The notes: generated by a model from the sequence alone, not told the origin. 64,000 bases of DNA from Streptomyces sp. 2114.4 (GCF_900187385.1 NZ_FYEY01000002.1:28067-92066), one strand, 5' to 3'. Counted from the first letter of the stretch, positions 1-7,809 are shown. Numbers and translations are program-made.

Positions 1-872
1 CTGCCGCCGTTGGTGGAGGTGCCGTTTTTGCCGCTGCTTCCGGTCGGGCCGGTAGTGCCGTTCTTGCTGCCGCTCGCCCCGCCACCGTGGTGGTGGTCCT
101 TGCCCTTGGTCAGGTCGGCCTTGGAGGGCTTCGGGTCGCGTCCGCTGCTTCCGTCTGTCTTGGGGCACTTGGGGGCGGCGCCACCGCGGCCGCTACTGCT
201 GCTGTCGCCGTCGCCGCCGGCAGACCCGCCCGCCCCGCGTCCGCCAGTTCCCGATCCGGAGCCGGCACCGCCCCCAGACCGTCCCGCCGGGCCCTTGTGG
301 GCGTGTCCGTTGGAATTCCCCTGGCTCTTCACCGGCCCCTTGGCTGGCCCCTTCCCGGATGCGCCGGAGCTGCCAGATCCCCCTCCTCCCGAATTACCCT
401 TGCCGCCGCCAGATTTCCCGCTCCCGTTGGATCCTGCATTCCCTTTTCCGGGAAGCAGGCCGCTGGAGCGGTTTACGGAAACCTGCCTGTTTTCCTTCAC
501 CTGATGCGCGGCGGCTTTCGCCTTCAGCATGTCGAGGCGCTTATTGTGCGCACCGCCGCCCTTTCCCCAACGGGCTGCACCGGCAAGGAGCCAGGCGCGC
601 CAGATGCTTTTCTTGTCGATGGTGGTGCTGCTCTTGTGGCCGGGGCCGGCTGCTTCTTCGGTGCCGTGGTAGGCCGCGCTGGACGCGGCCGCGACGGCCT
701 CCTCGGCCGTCCCGTCAGATGCCGCGGGTGCGGGGATGTCGAAGGTGGCAGGCCGGGCGGGCTCGACGGGGGCGAGCATGGATGCGAGCAGCCCGGAGGG
801 GCCGTTGCCGGTGCTGGTGTTGGGCGGGTCGTTGGGGTCGGGAACGGCCGCGGGGACGGTGGCGGTTGCCAT
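1..872 (-). CDS. Gly/Ser-rich low-complexity protein, C-terminus outside window
   Basis: Partial gene: it starts with ATG at 872 and stays open to the left edge. The first ~100 residues are ordinary acidic/Ala-Pro sequence, followed by a basic, Trp-containing stretch (about residues 85-130: IWRAWLLAGAARWGKGGG). From about residue 135 it becomes a long Gly/Ser/Lys/Pro-rich, probably unstructured tail. No signal peptide or catalytic motif is seen. It lies downstream of a membrane/coiled-coil gene and is separated from it by a very long inverted repeat. I do not recognise the family; a surface- or transfer-associated role would be guesswork. Confidence 0.6.
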   Translation of the reverse strand, partial: MATATVPAAVPDPNDPPNTSTGNGPSGLLASMLAPVEPARPATFDIPAPAASDGTAEEAVAAASSAAYHGTEEAAGPGHKSSTTIDKKSIWRAWLLAGAARWGKGGGAHNKRLDMLKAKAAAHQVKENRQVSVNRSSGLLPGKGNAGSNGSGKSGGGKGNSGGGGSGSSGASGKGPAKGPVKSQGNSNGHAHKGPAGRSGGGAGSGSGTGGRGAGGSAGGDGDSSSSGRGGAAPKCPKTDGSSGRDPKPSKADLTKGKDHHHGGGASGSKNGTTGPTGSSGKNGTSTNGG

Positions 873-912
873 CACACTCCTCACTCTCGGTAGCTGACGT
901 GGTTGCGGTGGA

Positions 913-1010
913 GTTCTTACTCCTCATCCCTCGGCCCGAAAAAGCTGTCCTGGCGGGCTCTAGGGGGTCGAGAGGAGGTCTTTTCGGGCTGAAGGAAGAG
1001 GAGTAAGAAC
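913..1010. repeat. Long near-perfect inverted repeat (about 31-base arms)
   Basis: The left arm at 913-944 begins GTTCTTACTCCTC. The right arm at 980-1010 is its reverse complement, with three substitutions and a one-base difference in the A-run; the loop is about 35 bases. It fills the gap between the stop of the 1010-1606 gene and the start of the 1-872 gene. Transcribed leftward it would form a very stable hairpin with an internal A/T-rich base, so it is probably a terminator or RNA-processing structure. The arms are much longer than in the other terminators of this window. Confidence 0.7.
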
Positions 1011-1606
1011 TAGGCGGGGTTACTCCGCGTGCCCTTCTTCACGGCGACCACGAGGGCCACGGCGAGGACGCCACCGCCGACCAGGAGGCCCTGGTTGACG
1101 CCGCCGGCGCCGTTGTCGGTGGCGGTCTGCGAGGCGCCTGCCGCCTCCATGTCACCGCCGGCGACGGTGTCCGGGTACTGGGTCTGGCAGGCCTCGACGA
1201 CGTCCCGGTAGGTGGTTCCGAGGACCTTGCCGACCTGGTCGTCGTGGCTCTTCACGCACGAGTCGATGGAGGCCTGGCGGGCGTTGGCCTGCTTGTTCTG
1301 CGCCTTCTTGTTGGCCTCGCTAGCCCTGTTCAGCTCGCGCATCTTCTGGATTTCCAGTGCCTGTGCCTTCAGCGCGATTTCCTGCGCTTTGACTTCGTTG
1401 GCGGCGTGGGTCTGGTAGCCGATCAGGCCGCCGCCTGCGATGACGGTGGCGCCGATTCCGAGGGCGACCTTTCCGCGCTTTGTCAGGCCGGGCTTTGCGG
1501 CCTGCGCGGGTCCGCCATAGGGGGTGTTGTCGACGTATTCGGCGGGGTAGTTCACGGGGAATTCCTTGCTCATCATGCGGTCGAATTCGGGGTCGGGGGC
1601 AGGCAT
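1010..1606 (-). CDS. Small membrane protein with central coiled coil
   Basis: 198 aa, starting at ATG 1606, one base after the TGA of the upstream gene. An Asp/Glu-rich N-terminus is followed by a hydrophobic segment (about residues 47-62, VALGIGATVIAGGGLIG) and a long Ala/Gln/Lys-rich helix (about 65-110) that looks like a coiled coil. Next comes a two-Cys region (DSCVKSH...VEACQTQY), and a second hydrophobic segment near the C-terminus (about 170-190) ends in a basic tail. Two membrane anchors around a coiled coil suggest an envelope protein. Family not recognised. Confidence 0.65.
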   Translation of the reverse strand: MPAPDPEFDRMMSKEFPVNYPAEYVDNTPYGGPAQAAKPGLTKRGKVALGIGATVIAGGGLIGYQTHAANEVKAQEIALKAQALEIQKMRELNRASEANKKAQNKQANARQASIDSCVKSHDDQVGKVLGTTYRDVVEACQTQYPDTVAGGDMEAAGASQTATDNGAGGVNQGLLVGGGVLAVALVVAVKKGTRSNPA

Positions 1607-1607
1607 T

Positions 1608-2126
1608 TCATTCTCCGTTTTCTCGGGCGGTGCGGGCGGCGGCTTCGAGGAGGGTCTGGATGGTGGAAAACTGCTGGTCGGGGAGGTCGTTCCAGGCGAA
1701 GTACTGCATGGTGATTCCGGCCTGATGGAGGGTCTGCTGGAGGTAGTGGACGGCCCGGTCACGGGCTTGGGGGGTGACGTGACCGGTCTTCTCCAGCACG
1801 TTCATGGCGCCGCGGATGCACAGCCGGCCGGTGGCGGTGACGTCGAGGGACTGGCACCAGCCGTAGCGGCGGAGTACGGCGAGGACCTGCTCAAGGTGGA
1901 CGGAAGGGCGTTGGGGGGTGGGGTCCTGCCACAGGCCGAGGTCGGCGAGCAGGCCCCGCACGGTGGCGGGGAGGAGGCGGTGGGACCAGGACGGGGTCTC
2001 GGAGGTCACCGGCGGGAGACCGCGGAGGGCTTCGTCGACCAGCTGCCGGGTGGTCTTCGTGCGAACCGGGGCGGCACTCGAGGGCGCCGTCCGCGTTGTC
2101 TGGTCGAAGGTGGTGGTGCGGCTCAT
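1608..2126 (-). CDS. DUF6197-like protein
   Basis: 172 aa. The middle resembles the actinobacterial DUF6197 family: a helix leading to VLRRYGWCQS, a TGRLCIRGAMNVL segment, then a C-terminal WNDLPDQQFSTIQTLLEAA. The function of that family is unknown. The gene is directly followed (TGA-A-ATG) by the membrane/coiled-coil gene and preceded by the 397-aa membrane protein, so all three probably share one leftward transcript. A second, clearer DUF6197-like gene lies at 34537-34959. Confidence 0.6.
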   Translation of the reverse strand: MSRTTTFDQTTRTAPSSAAPVRTKTTRQLVDEALRGLPPVTSETPSWSHRLLPATVRGLLADLGLWQDPTPQRPSVHLEQVLAVLRRYGWCQSLDVTATGRLCIRGAMNVLEKTGHVTPQARDRAVHYLQQTLHQAGITMQYFAWNDLPDQQFSTIQTLLEAAARTARENGE

Positions 2127-2163
2127 GGCGGCCTCCTTCCGGGGGTGGTGGGCGGCGCGGCGG

Positions 2164-3357
2164 TTACGCGTTGTTGCCGGTGACCTTGGTGTGGACGTCC
2201 TTGTAGAGGGCGCGAATGTCGTCGGTCTTCAGCCCGTAGCCGGCATCGCGCCATGCCTTCTCGAAGGCGTTCTGCGAGGGGGCCGGGCCGGTCTTGCGGA
2301 GGTCGAAGTAGAGGTCGAAAGCGAGGGTGCGCCGGTCGGTCTCGCCTGCGTCGGGCCCCTGGCTCGCCTGCGCCTCGCCCGGGTTCGCCTCGGGCGCGCC
2401 TTCACCTCGCCCTGTGGTGCGCCCCGGTGCGCCCTCGCTGGTCAGAGCGCTGATGTCGTCGGGCGCGGCCTCCGGTGCGCCCTGCGGGCCGCTGGCGGGG
2501 CGCAGGGACCGCAGGACGTAGGTCTCGTCCCGGGAAGGGAGGTTTTTGAAGGCCCGCATCCGGTCGATGCGGGTCGTGATTCGCAGCTCGATGCCGAGCT
2601 CGTCGAGGGTGTCGCCGAGGCCGTGGAAGGAGGCGTCGCCGGCGCGCATCAGGGCCTTGTTGTAGCGGTGCTGGCTCATGTACCAGGGCTTACCGAGAGT
2701 GGTGAGGGTGGCGAGCTTGTCCTGGGCGTTGCGGCGGCTGATGGACTCGGCGTCCGCGCCGCGGGAGCCGATGCCGAGCTTGGATTCGAGGCGCTTCATC
2801 CGGTCGCGCCAGGCACGGGCGAGCATCCCGTCGGACTTGATCTCGATCTTGCCGAGCTTGGCTTCGAGGCCGAGCAGCTTGTGCAGGCCGTAGGCGAGCA
2901 TGACCGGCCCGACGATGCGGACCAGTGCGGTGCCGAGGTCCTCGTGCTCCTGGCGGACGACCTCGGTGGCGCCGACGGCCTGGGCGAAGACGAGGAAGTA
3001 GGCGGTGCGGGCGGCGCCCTTGTCGTTGAAGGCCCAGGAGTAGATGGACAGGCCCATGACGATGGCTTCGAGGACGAGGCCGACGGTCATGTGCCAGGGC
3101 GAGTCCATGTGGAGGCGCTTCTCGGCGAAGCGGGAGGAGGTGTTGGTGGAGAGGGCGAGGCCGGCGGCGACGACGAGGCCCATGCCGAGGAAGCCGGTGC
3201 GGGCGCGGCGCTTCTTGGCGTCGTGGGGCTGCTTGCGGTCGGTGCGGACGCGGGTCTTTGCGATGCGGTAGCCGAAGGTGAGGGTGAGCAGGGCGAGCAG
3301 GACGGCCCATGCTTCTCCGGGCACCTGCGCGACCGCGTGCAGCATCTGGGAAAGCAT
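2164..3357 (-). CDS. Multi-pass membrane protein with cytoplasmic C-terminal domain
   Basis: 397 aa. Four or five hydrophobic helices lie in the first ~150 residues (AVLLALLTLTFGY, FLGMGLVVAAGLAL, TVGLVLEAIVMGLSIYSWAF, AYFLVFAQAVGA, and a last one near ALVRIVGPVMLAYGLHKLL). They are followed by a basic linker, a Pro/Gly/Ala-rich spacer (about 300-335) and a C-terminal helical domain (LAFDLYFDLRKTGPAPS...). The topology resembles the Spd (plasmid spread) membrane proteins of Streptomyces plasmids, but I see no diagnostic motif, so this is only a suggestion. The C-terminal domain looks like a small helix-turn-helix. Confidence 0.6.
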   Translation of the reverse strand: MLSQMLHAVAQVPGEAWAVLLALLTLTFGYRIAKTRVRTDRKQPHDAKKRRARTGFLGMGLVVAAGLALSTNTSSRFAEKRLHMDSPWHMTVGLVLEAIVMGLSIYSWAFNDKGAARTAYFLVFAQAVGATEVVRQEHEDLGTALVRIVGPVMLAYGLHKLLGLEAKLGKIEIKSDGMLARAWRDRMKRLESKLGIGSRGADAESISRRNAQDKLATLTTLGKPWYMSQHRYNKALMRAGDASFHGLGDTLDELGIELRITTRIDRMRAFKNLPSRDETYVLRSLRPASGPQGAPEAAPDDISALTSEGAPGRTTGRGEGAPEANPGEAQASQGPDAGETDRRTLAFDLYFDLRKTGPAPSQNAFEKAWRDAGYGLKTDDIRALYKDVHTKVTGNNA

Positions 3358-3386
3358 GGGCGGCGGTGTCCTTTCGGGCGCGGGGT

Positions 3387-3417
3387 GCGGGGCCCGGTGT
3401 CGGCTTCCGGGCCCCGC
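3387..3417. terminator. Hairpin terminator (GC stem)
   Basis: Perfect 11-base stem GCGGGGCCCGG / CCGGGCCCCGC around a 9-base loop, just downstream (leftward) of the 3429-3635 gene. No U-run, as usual in Streptomyces. Confidence 0.55.
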
Positions 3418-3428
3418 GGGAGGGGTGG

Positions 3429-3635
3429 TCAGGCGGTGAGCTTGTCGGCGGCGGTCTTGAGGGGGCCGCCGGCGGCGTCGAGTGCCGCGCGGGCGGTGTA
3501 GGCGGCATCCACGACGCGGTTGATGTCGGTGTCGGTCATGCCTGCGGGGTCGTGGGCGGCTCCGGACTGGGCGAGGGCGGTGTGGAGGTTGTTGATGGCG
3601 TTGATGGCGGCGGTTTCGGCCTTGGGCGGTGCCAT
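3429..3635 (-). CDS. Small helical protein, unknown
   Basis: 68 aa, Ala-rich and almost entirely predicted helix (INAINNLHTALAQSG ... AAYTARAALDAAGGP). It is isolated between two hairpin terminators, so it may be its own transcription unit. An RBS-like AGGAGA precedes the ATG. No Cys, no membrane segment, no recognised family. Confidence 0.55.
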   Translation of the reverse strand: MAPPKAETAAINAINNLHTALAQSGAAHDPAGMTDTDINRVVDAAYTARAALDAAGGPLKTAADKLTA

Positions 3636-3662
3636 GGGGTCTCCTATGCGGGGTCGGTGGGT

Positions 3663-3693
3663 GGGGCCCGGCCTGTCGGCTCGACCGGGCCCC
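3663..3693. terminator. Hairpin terminator
   Basis: Perfect 9-base stem GGGGCCCGG / CCGGGCCCC, 14 bases beyond the TAG of the leftward 59-aa gene. Confidence 0.5.
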
Positions 3694-3706
3694 GGTCGGT
3701 GGGTGG

Positions 3707-3886
3707 CTAGCGCCGGTACCAGGGCACCGACTTCTCGGTCTCGTTCACGCGGGCGTTCAGCTCGCGGTAGGTGTCGGTCTCGTGGCTGATGCCGGCCTTC
3801 TTCTCGGCGGCCTGGTTGTTGTGGAGGGCCTGCTTGGCGGCGCGGTGTTCGGCGCGGGCCTGCTTGCGTTCGGCCTTGCTGCTCAT
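3707..3886 (-). CDS. Small basic coiled-coil protein, unknown
   Basis: 59 aa, from ATG 3886 to TAG 3707. It starts MSSKAERKQARAEHRAAKQA and is a highly charged single helix for its first two thirds, ending SVPWYRR. A good ribosome site (AGGAGAAC) lies 5 bases before the start. It is too short to classify; the charge pattern suits an RNA/DNA-binding or adaptor peptide. Confidence 0.5.
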   Translation of the reverse strand: MSSKAERKQARAEHRAAKQALHNNQAAEKKAGISHETDTYRELNARVNETEKSVPWYRR

Positions 3887-3932
3887 CGTGTTCTCCTGTC
3901 TCGGGTGCAGTGCGGAGGCTGGGGTGGGTCTC

Positions 3933-4778
3933 TCAGGCGCGGTAGACGGCCGGGCGGACGCCCGCGCGGAGCTCGCGGATGATCGAGCAGGGGCCCTTGG
4001 TCGCGCAGTACGCGTCGTCGGTGTCCGGCAGAGGGTTGCTCGTCATGCCGAGGCGGTTCTTCGCTACGGCGTTGACGACGCGCAGCATCTCGCCGCCGTT
4101 CGGCCGGCAGGAGCTGTTCCTGTCGCCGACGCCGTGGCGGTGAGCGCTCACAATGTGCTGCCGGGCCTGCCGGGCCGCCCAACGTCGGCTGTAGGGGCCG
4201 TTGTTCTCGCGCACGTGCCCGGAGTCGTGGAACGTGTCCTTGTGGCAGGCGGTGCAGTGGTAAGTGACCATCTGGGTCGTGTCGCTGTCGGGCAGCCACT
4301 TGCCTTCGAACTCGTAGACGATGACCTCGGCGCCCGGAACCTCGGTGTGCGCGAAGGCGGTGACGAGGCCGACGCCGTCCGCGATTGCTCCGCGGGCTGC
4401 CTGGTTCCAGAAGACGCGGGGCAGGAACTCGTCCCAGCCCTTGCCGTGGGGCCACTGTGCGTACGTGACGCCCTGCTGGGCATCGAACGTCGCCTTGCCG
4501 TCGACGTTGTCGCGCTTGTACTGCTCGATCTGCTCGATCGACCCGAAGTAGGTGGCGCTGAACTCCTCGGACTCCAGGAAGATCAGTCCGTAGCCCTCGG
4601 GGCGGGTGTCGTGGCCGTTGTCCTTCAGCATCTCGACCATGTCCTCGTAGCCCGGGTTGCCGGGGGCGATGGTGCCGACGAGCGGCAGCCGGTAGCGGTC
4701 GCAGCTGGTGACGTGGGTCGGGTTCGTGTCGCTGACGTTGTGCGGGGTGCCGTACGTGTTCCGGATCGTGGTGGCCAT
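3933..4778 (-). CDS. Unknown 281-aa protein with zinc-like knuckle
   Basis: Start chosen at ATG 4778 (MATTIRNTYG), preceded by AGGAGC at 8 bases. The open frame upstream is only the antisense of the next gene. The sequence is globular, rich in aromatic residues and Asp/Glu, and contains a possible metal knuckle (about residue 180: YHCTACHKDTFHDSGH) followed by a basic Arg/Gln helix (SRRWAARQARQH). Two further Cys pairs occur near the C-terminus (SSC, YCATKGPCS). No enzyme motif is recognised. It lies 10 bases after the 4789-5157 gene and so is probably cotranscribed. Confidence 0.6.
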   Translation of the reverse strand: MATTIRNTYGTPHNVSDTNPTHVTSCDRYRLPLVGTIAPGNPGYEDMVEMLKDNGHDTRPEGYGLIFLESEEFSATYFGSIEQIEQYKRDNVDGKATFDAQQGVTYAQWPHGKGWDEFLPRVFWNQAARGAIADGVGLVTAFAHTEVPGAEVIVYEFEGKWLPDSDTTQMVTYHCTACHKDTFHDSGHVRENNGPYSRRWAARQARQHIVSAHRHGVGDRNSSCRPNGGEMLRVVNAVAKNRLGMTSNPLPDTDDAYCATKGPCSIIRELRAGVRPAVYRA

Positions 4779-4788
4779 GTCGGTGCTC

Positions 4789-5157
4789 CTATGCGGGGTC
4801 GAGGTGCCAGGCGGCCTTGTCGGCGGCGGCCTGATCGGCGATGTGGGTGAGGCCGGCGGCCAAGGCCAGCAGCTGGTCGGCGAGGGAGTTGAGGGCGCTC
4901 TGGGCACCGTCACGGTCGTTGGGGGCGAGGTCCTGGACGGTGTCGCTGCTGGCCATGCCCTGCGCGATGAGGGCGAGGAGGCGGAGGAAGCTGTCGTCTC
5001 CGAAGAGCCGGGGCGCGACGGCGGCAAGGCCGTCGGTGTCCAGGTCGGCGTGGTGGAGGGCGACCGTGTTGCTGATGATCTGGTCGAGGAGGGGGTGGGC
5101 GCCGTACAGGCCGCCGGACAGTTCGTGGATCGCGGTGGTGAGGTCGTCGCGGGTCAT
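4789..5157 (-). CDS. Small helical protein, unknown
   Basis: 122 aa, Leu/Ala/Asp-rich and all-helical in appearance (LLDQIISNTVALHHADLDTDGLAAVAPRL). Its ATG overlaps the stop of the preceding 60-aa gene by four bases (ATGA), indicating translational coupling. No motif recognised. Confidence 0.6.
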   Translation of the reverse strand: MTRDDLTTAIHELSGGLYGAHPLLDQIISNTVALHHADLDTDGLAAVAPRLFGDDSFLRLLALIAQGMASSDTVQDLAPNDRDGAQSALNSLADQLLALAAGLTHIADQAAADKAAWHLDPA

Positions 5158-5336
5158 GCGGTGCCGCCTTCGAGCGGGTCGACGAGGGTCTGGAATGCGG
5201 CGAAGGAGGCGTCGGGGTCGGCGGAGTGGTCGTAGACGTCGGCGAGGAGGTCGAGGGGGTGGATGGCCCAGAAGGTGAGCTCGATTTCGGCTTCGAGGTC
5301 GAGGTCGACGGGCTCGGGGGCCGCGGCGGCGGTCAT
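5154..5336 (-). CDS. Small acidic protein, unknown
   Basis: 60 aa from ATG 5336, overlapping the stop of the upstream membrane gene (ATGA) and the start of the downstream gene. Acidic (EAEIELTFWAIHPLDLLADVYD). It shares its reading frame with the 5' part of the frameshifted gene at 5578-5951, so a naive six-frame view shows one long fused frame. Confidence 0.5.
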   Translation of the reverse strand: MTAAAAPEPVDLDLEAEIELTFWAIHPLDLLADVYDHSADPDASFAAFQTLVDPLEGGTA

Positions 5337-5578
5337 GCCGCGCCCTCCGTCTTCGGTCCGTGGCTGATCCAGGTGAGGAGCGCTACCGCGATGGCGGTGA
5401 AAAGAGCCCCGCTGATCGCGTTGCCGGTGTCGTCGAGGGCGATCCAGCGCAGGGTGTAGAGGCTGCCGGGGATGGCGACGATCCAGGCCGGGAGGCGGAA
5501 GTCGTCGCGGAGGATGAGGGCGAGGCCGACGAGGGTGATGGTGGCGGCGTCGCCGAGCTGGTTGTAGATCTCCGCCAT
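5333..5578 (-). CDS. Small membrane protein
   Basis: 81 aa with three hydrophobic segments (TITLVGLALIL, AWIVAIPGSLYTLRWIAL, ISGALFTAIAVALLTWI). The start is taken at ATG 5578 (MAEIYNQLGD), which forms TGATG with the stop of the frameshifted upstream gene. Phage-like small membrane protein of unknown role, cotranscribed with its neighbours. Confidence 0.55.
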   Translation of the reverse strand: MAEIYNQLGDAATITLVGLALILRDDFRLPAWIVAIPGSLYTLRWIALDDTGNAISGALFTAIAVALLTWISHGPKTEGAA

Positions 5579-5951
5579 CACGCACCGCCGGCGAGGGCCA
5601 GGAGTCGCGGGGCCGGGGGAACACGGCGTCCATGAGGGCGGTCAGGCCGTCGTCGCCGGCCAGCCGGTCAGCGGCCTCGCGGTACACGGCGGTCAGGGTG
5701 CGGACGACGTGGTCGGGGAGCTGTCCTCCGCCGATCAGGTTCCCGGTGTCCGGGTCGCTGATGGCGTGGACTGCGGCCGGGTCGCCGAGGCTTCCGTTCG
5801 GGGCGGCGGCCATCGCGGCCTGGACGAGGCTGGCGAACGCGACGGCGTTCTCAAGCAGCAGCTCGTCGGCCTGGTTGCGGATCGGGACCACCGGGCGCGC
5901 CGTGCGCGGGCCGATGGTGCTTACGTGCGCAGTCGTGCGAAAATCCTGCAT
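5578..5951 (-). pseudogene. Small helical protein, reading frame interrupted near its 3' end
   Basis: Starts at ATG 5951 (MQDFRTTAHV) with AGGAGA at 8 bases, and reads well to about residue 112 (LTALMDAVFP). Coding character is then lost in this frame and continues in the -1 frame as RLLALAGGA, stopping at a TGA that forms TGATG with the next ATG, just as an intact operon would. The switch point is a run of five C (minus strand, about 5610-5625). It may be a real one-base indel, a sequencing error, or a programmed -1 shift. Function unknown. The gene is divergent from the 6129 regulator across a palindromic operator. Confidence 0.5.
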
Positions 5952-6087
5952 GTGGATCGTCTCCTGTTTGGGCAGGTAGGACGGTGCGCATCCGGTTCGG
6001 TGTTGGTAGCACCGGGTTGGACACACGGCCCCGGTCCGGCAATTGCTGGCCCGGGGTCTTGCTGTTGTGCTGAGACGACCATAGCGC

Positions 6088-6113
6088 ACTTCCTTGTTCC
6101 AGCACAAGGAAGT
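6088..6113. promoter_or_regulatory. Palindromic operator between divergent genes
   Basis: Perfect inverted repeat ACTTCCTTG - 8 bases - CAAGGAAGT in the divergent control region between the leftward 5951 gene and the rightward 6129 gene. The right arm lies 16 bases before ATG 6129. Its size and position suit a dimeric helix-turn-helix repressor acting on both directions. Confidence 0.65.
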
Positions 6114-6128
6114 ATGAGAGGATGCGTA

Positions 6129-6425
6129 ATGACCGACTCCCCCAAGGGAGAGAGAAGCGAAGAGAAGGGAGCCCCCGACTTGGTGTCGTTCGCTGACATG
6201 CCTGCACGGCTGGAAGCAAGCGGCCTGAAGAAGATCAGCCCCCAACGAATCCGGCAGCTCGCCGAAACCGACCCGGACTGGCCAATCCCCATGGACGAGG
6301 CCACGAAGGTGGGGCGCATCAGGGTCTTCGACTGGCACGTCCTCGAGCCGTACTTCACCAACCGCAAGTCCCGGCAGGGGCAGCGGACTGACCGGATGCA
6401 GGCCAAGGAAGAAGGAAATTCGTAG
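6129..6425 (+). CDS. Small winged-helix/excisionase-like DNA-binding protein
   Basis: 98 aa from ATG 6129 (GAGAGG 5 bases before); an in-frame ATG five codons upstream is possible. The core KKISPQRIRQLAETDPDWP followed by an IRVFDWHVLEPYF helix reads as a MerR/excisionase-type winged helix. The protein at 8024-8314 repeats the same plan (SREGVRRISASDPDWP ... EYF), so the two are probable paralogues. It lies next to the palindromic operator and may be its ligand. Confidence 0.6.
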   Translation: MTDSPKGERSEEKGAPDLVSFADMPARLEASGLKKISPQRIRQLAETDPDWPIPMDEATKVGRIRVFDWHVLEPYFTNRKSRQGQRTDRMQAKEEGNS

Positions 6426-6502
6426 GCCGAGGCCGGCCAGGAGGGCGTGATCGCTCATGCCTTCCATGCCAGCACCGGTCCGTACCCCAGGAGCAGCGCC
6501 AG

Positions 6503-6538
6503 CTGTTGACAGTTCGCCAGAACGGAATCTGTCAACAG
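6503..6538. promoter_or_regulatory. Promoter overlapped by a palindromic operator
   Basis: Perfect 10-base inverted repeat CTGTTGACAG - 16 bases - CTGTCAACAG. The left arm contains a consensus -35 (TTGACA, 6506-6511) and the right arm lies over the -10 position 17 bases on, so a protein bound to the repeat would cover both promoter boxes. It is 65 bases upstream of the XRE-TPR regulator, which suggests autoregulation. Confidence 0.65.
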
Positions 6539-6603
6539 GTCAGGTCGGGCAGATGCCTCAAACCCGGCACCACGCAAGACGGAGAGGAGGAACACTCGCC
6601 ACC

Positions 6604-7809
6604 ATGCCGACCTTCCCAGAGCAGCTTCGCGCCCGCCGACTTGCGGCGGGGATGTCACTAGCCGACCTGTCCACGCGGACGGGCTACGACCGCACCTACT
6701 TCGCCCACGCGGAGAGCGGACGACGCACCGCTACGGAGCCGTTCGCGGCCGCGGTGGACGTCGCCCTCAACGCGGACGGAGAGCTGTACAAGGCGTGGGA
6801 GAAGGAAGACGCGATCCGCCGGCGCGACGCAGCAACGCACCGCACCCGGGCCGCGGCCCTCGCCATATCGCGGGACCTGTGCGCCATGGCCGACCTGGAC
6901 ATCAGCGAGCTGCATGCTGGCGTTGAGGCGACCGCGGTGGACTACCTGGGCACTCCCCCGGCGCCGATGATGGACCGCGCGCACGCACTGCGGGCCGCGG
7001 CCGCCGAGCGGATCCGGTCCGGGCATCACCGGCCGCAGGACCGTTCGGACCTGTACGTCACGGCCGGGCAGCTGTCCGGCGTGCTGGCATACGCGCTGCT
7101 GGACATGGGCGACCCGCAGGAGGCCCTGCATCACGTGGCGGCTGCTGCTCGGTGCGCGGAGTACGCCGGGGACGCGGAACTGGCGGCCTGGGTGGCTGGT
7201 ACGCGCTCGCTGATCTGCCGGTTCATGGGCGATTACGGGCTGGCGCTGGACGCGATCCGGGACGGCTATCAGCACGTGGGGTCCGGGACGGGGACGGGCG
7301 AGGCCCGGCTCCGGTGCGGCGAGGCGCAGTGCCTGGCGAATCTCGGCGACTCACAGGCGGCGAACGCCGCTCTGGATGGCGCGGAGGACGCGCGCGGGCG
7401 GATCCGCCGGCCGGACAGCCTCGGCGGGCTCTTCGGATTCTCCGCAGCCAAGCAGTCGTACTACGCCGGGTCTTCGCTGATCTGGCTGGACGGCGGCCAC
7501 GACGCCGAGCGCGCAGCCCGTGAGGCCACGGCCGCGATCGGCATGTGGCAGGCCGGACCCGAGGACGAGCGGTCGCTGGACGACGAGCGCCTCGCGCACG
7601 TCTACCTGGCCACGGCTCGCGTCCAGCTCGGTGACGTGGAAGGTGCGGCGGAGGCCATCGGGCCGATCCTGTCGCTGCCGTTGGAGGAGCAGATTTCCTG
7701 GATCATCAAGCGCGCTGATCGTCTGGCGAGCATGCTGTCTGCCCCGCGGTTCCAGGGCAACCGGACCGCCGAGGAGACGGTGCAGGCAATCAAGGAGCTG
7801 GCGGCATGA
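6604..7809 (+). CDS. XRE-family regulator with TPR-like C-terminal domain
   Basis: 401 aa from ATG 6604; AGGAGG lies 13 bases before, a little far. Residues 5-65 form a helix-turn-helix (LRARRLAAGMSLADLSTRTGYDRTYFAHAE...). Residues ~130-390 are Ala-rich helix pairs of the TPR type, as in the large Streptomyces family of XRE-TPR regulators that often sense small ligands or peptides. Good candidate for the master switch of this control region; it sits directly behind the self-overlapping operator at 6503-6538. Confidence 0.8.
   Translation: MPTFPEQLRARRLAAGMSLADLSTRTGYDRTYFAHAESGRRTATEPFAAAVDVALNADGELYKAWEKEDAIRRRDAATHRTRAAALAISRDLCAMADLDISELHAGVEATAVDYLGTPPAPMMDRAHALRAAAAERIRSGHHRPQDRSDLYVTAGQLSGVLAYALLDMGDPQEALHHVAAAARCAEYAGDAELAAWVAGTRSLICRFMGDYGLALDAIRDGYQHVGSGTGTGEARLRCGEAQCLANLGDSQAANAALDGAEDARGRIRRPDSLGGLFGFSAAKQSYYAGSSLIWLDGGHDAERAAREATAAIGMWQAGPEDERSLDDERLAHVYLATARVQLGDVEGAAEAIGPILSLPLEEQISWIIKRADRLASMLSAPRFQGNRTAEETVQAIKELAA

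Noticed and set aside
1918..3501. Long rightward open frame (527 codons)
   Set aside because: It is antisense to the membrane-protein and DUF6197 genes, has Val/Gly/Glu/Arg composition typical of a GC-rich shadow frame, and has no ribosome site.
5154..5951. Single fused leftward protein through 5951-5154
   Set aside because: The middle part is antisense-like noise over the 5333-5578 membrane gene; two separate genes with a frameshift explain the data better.
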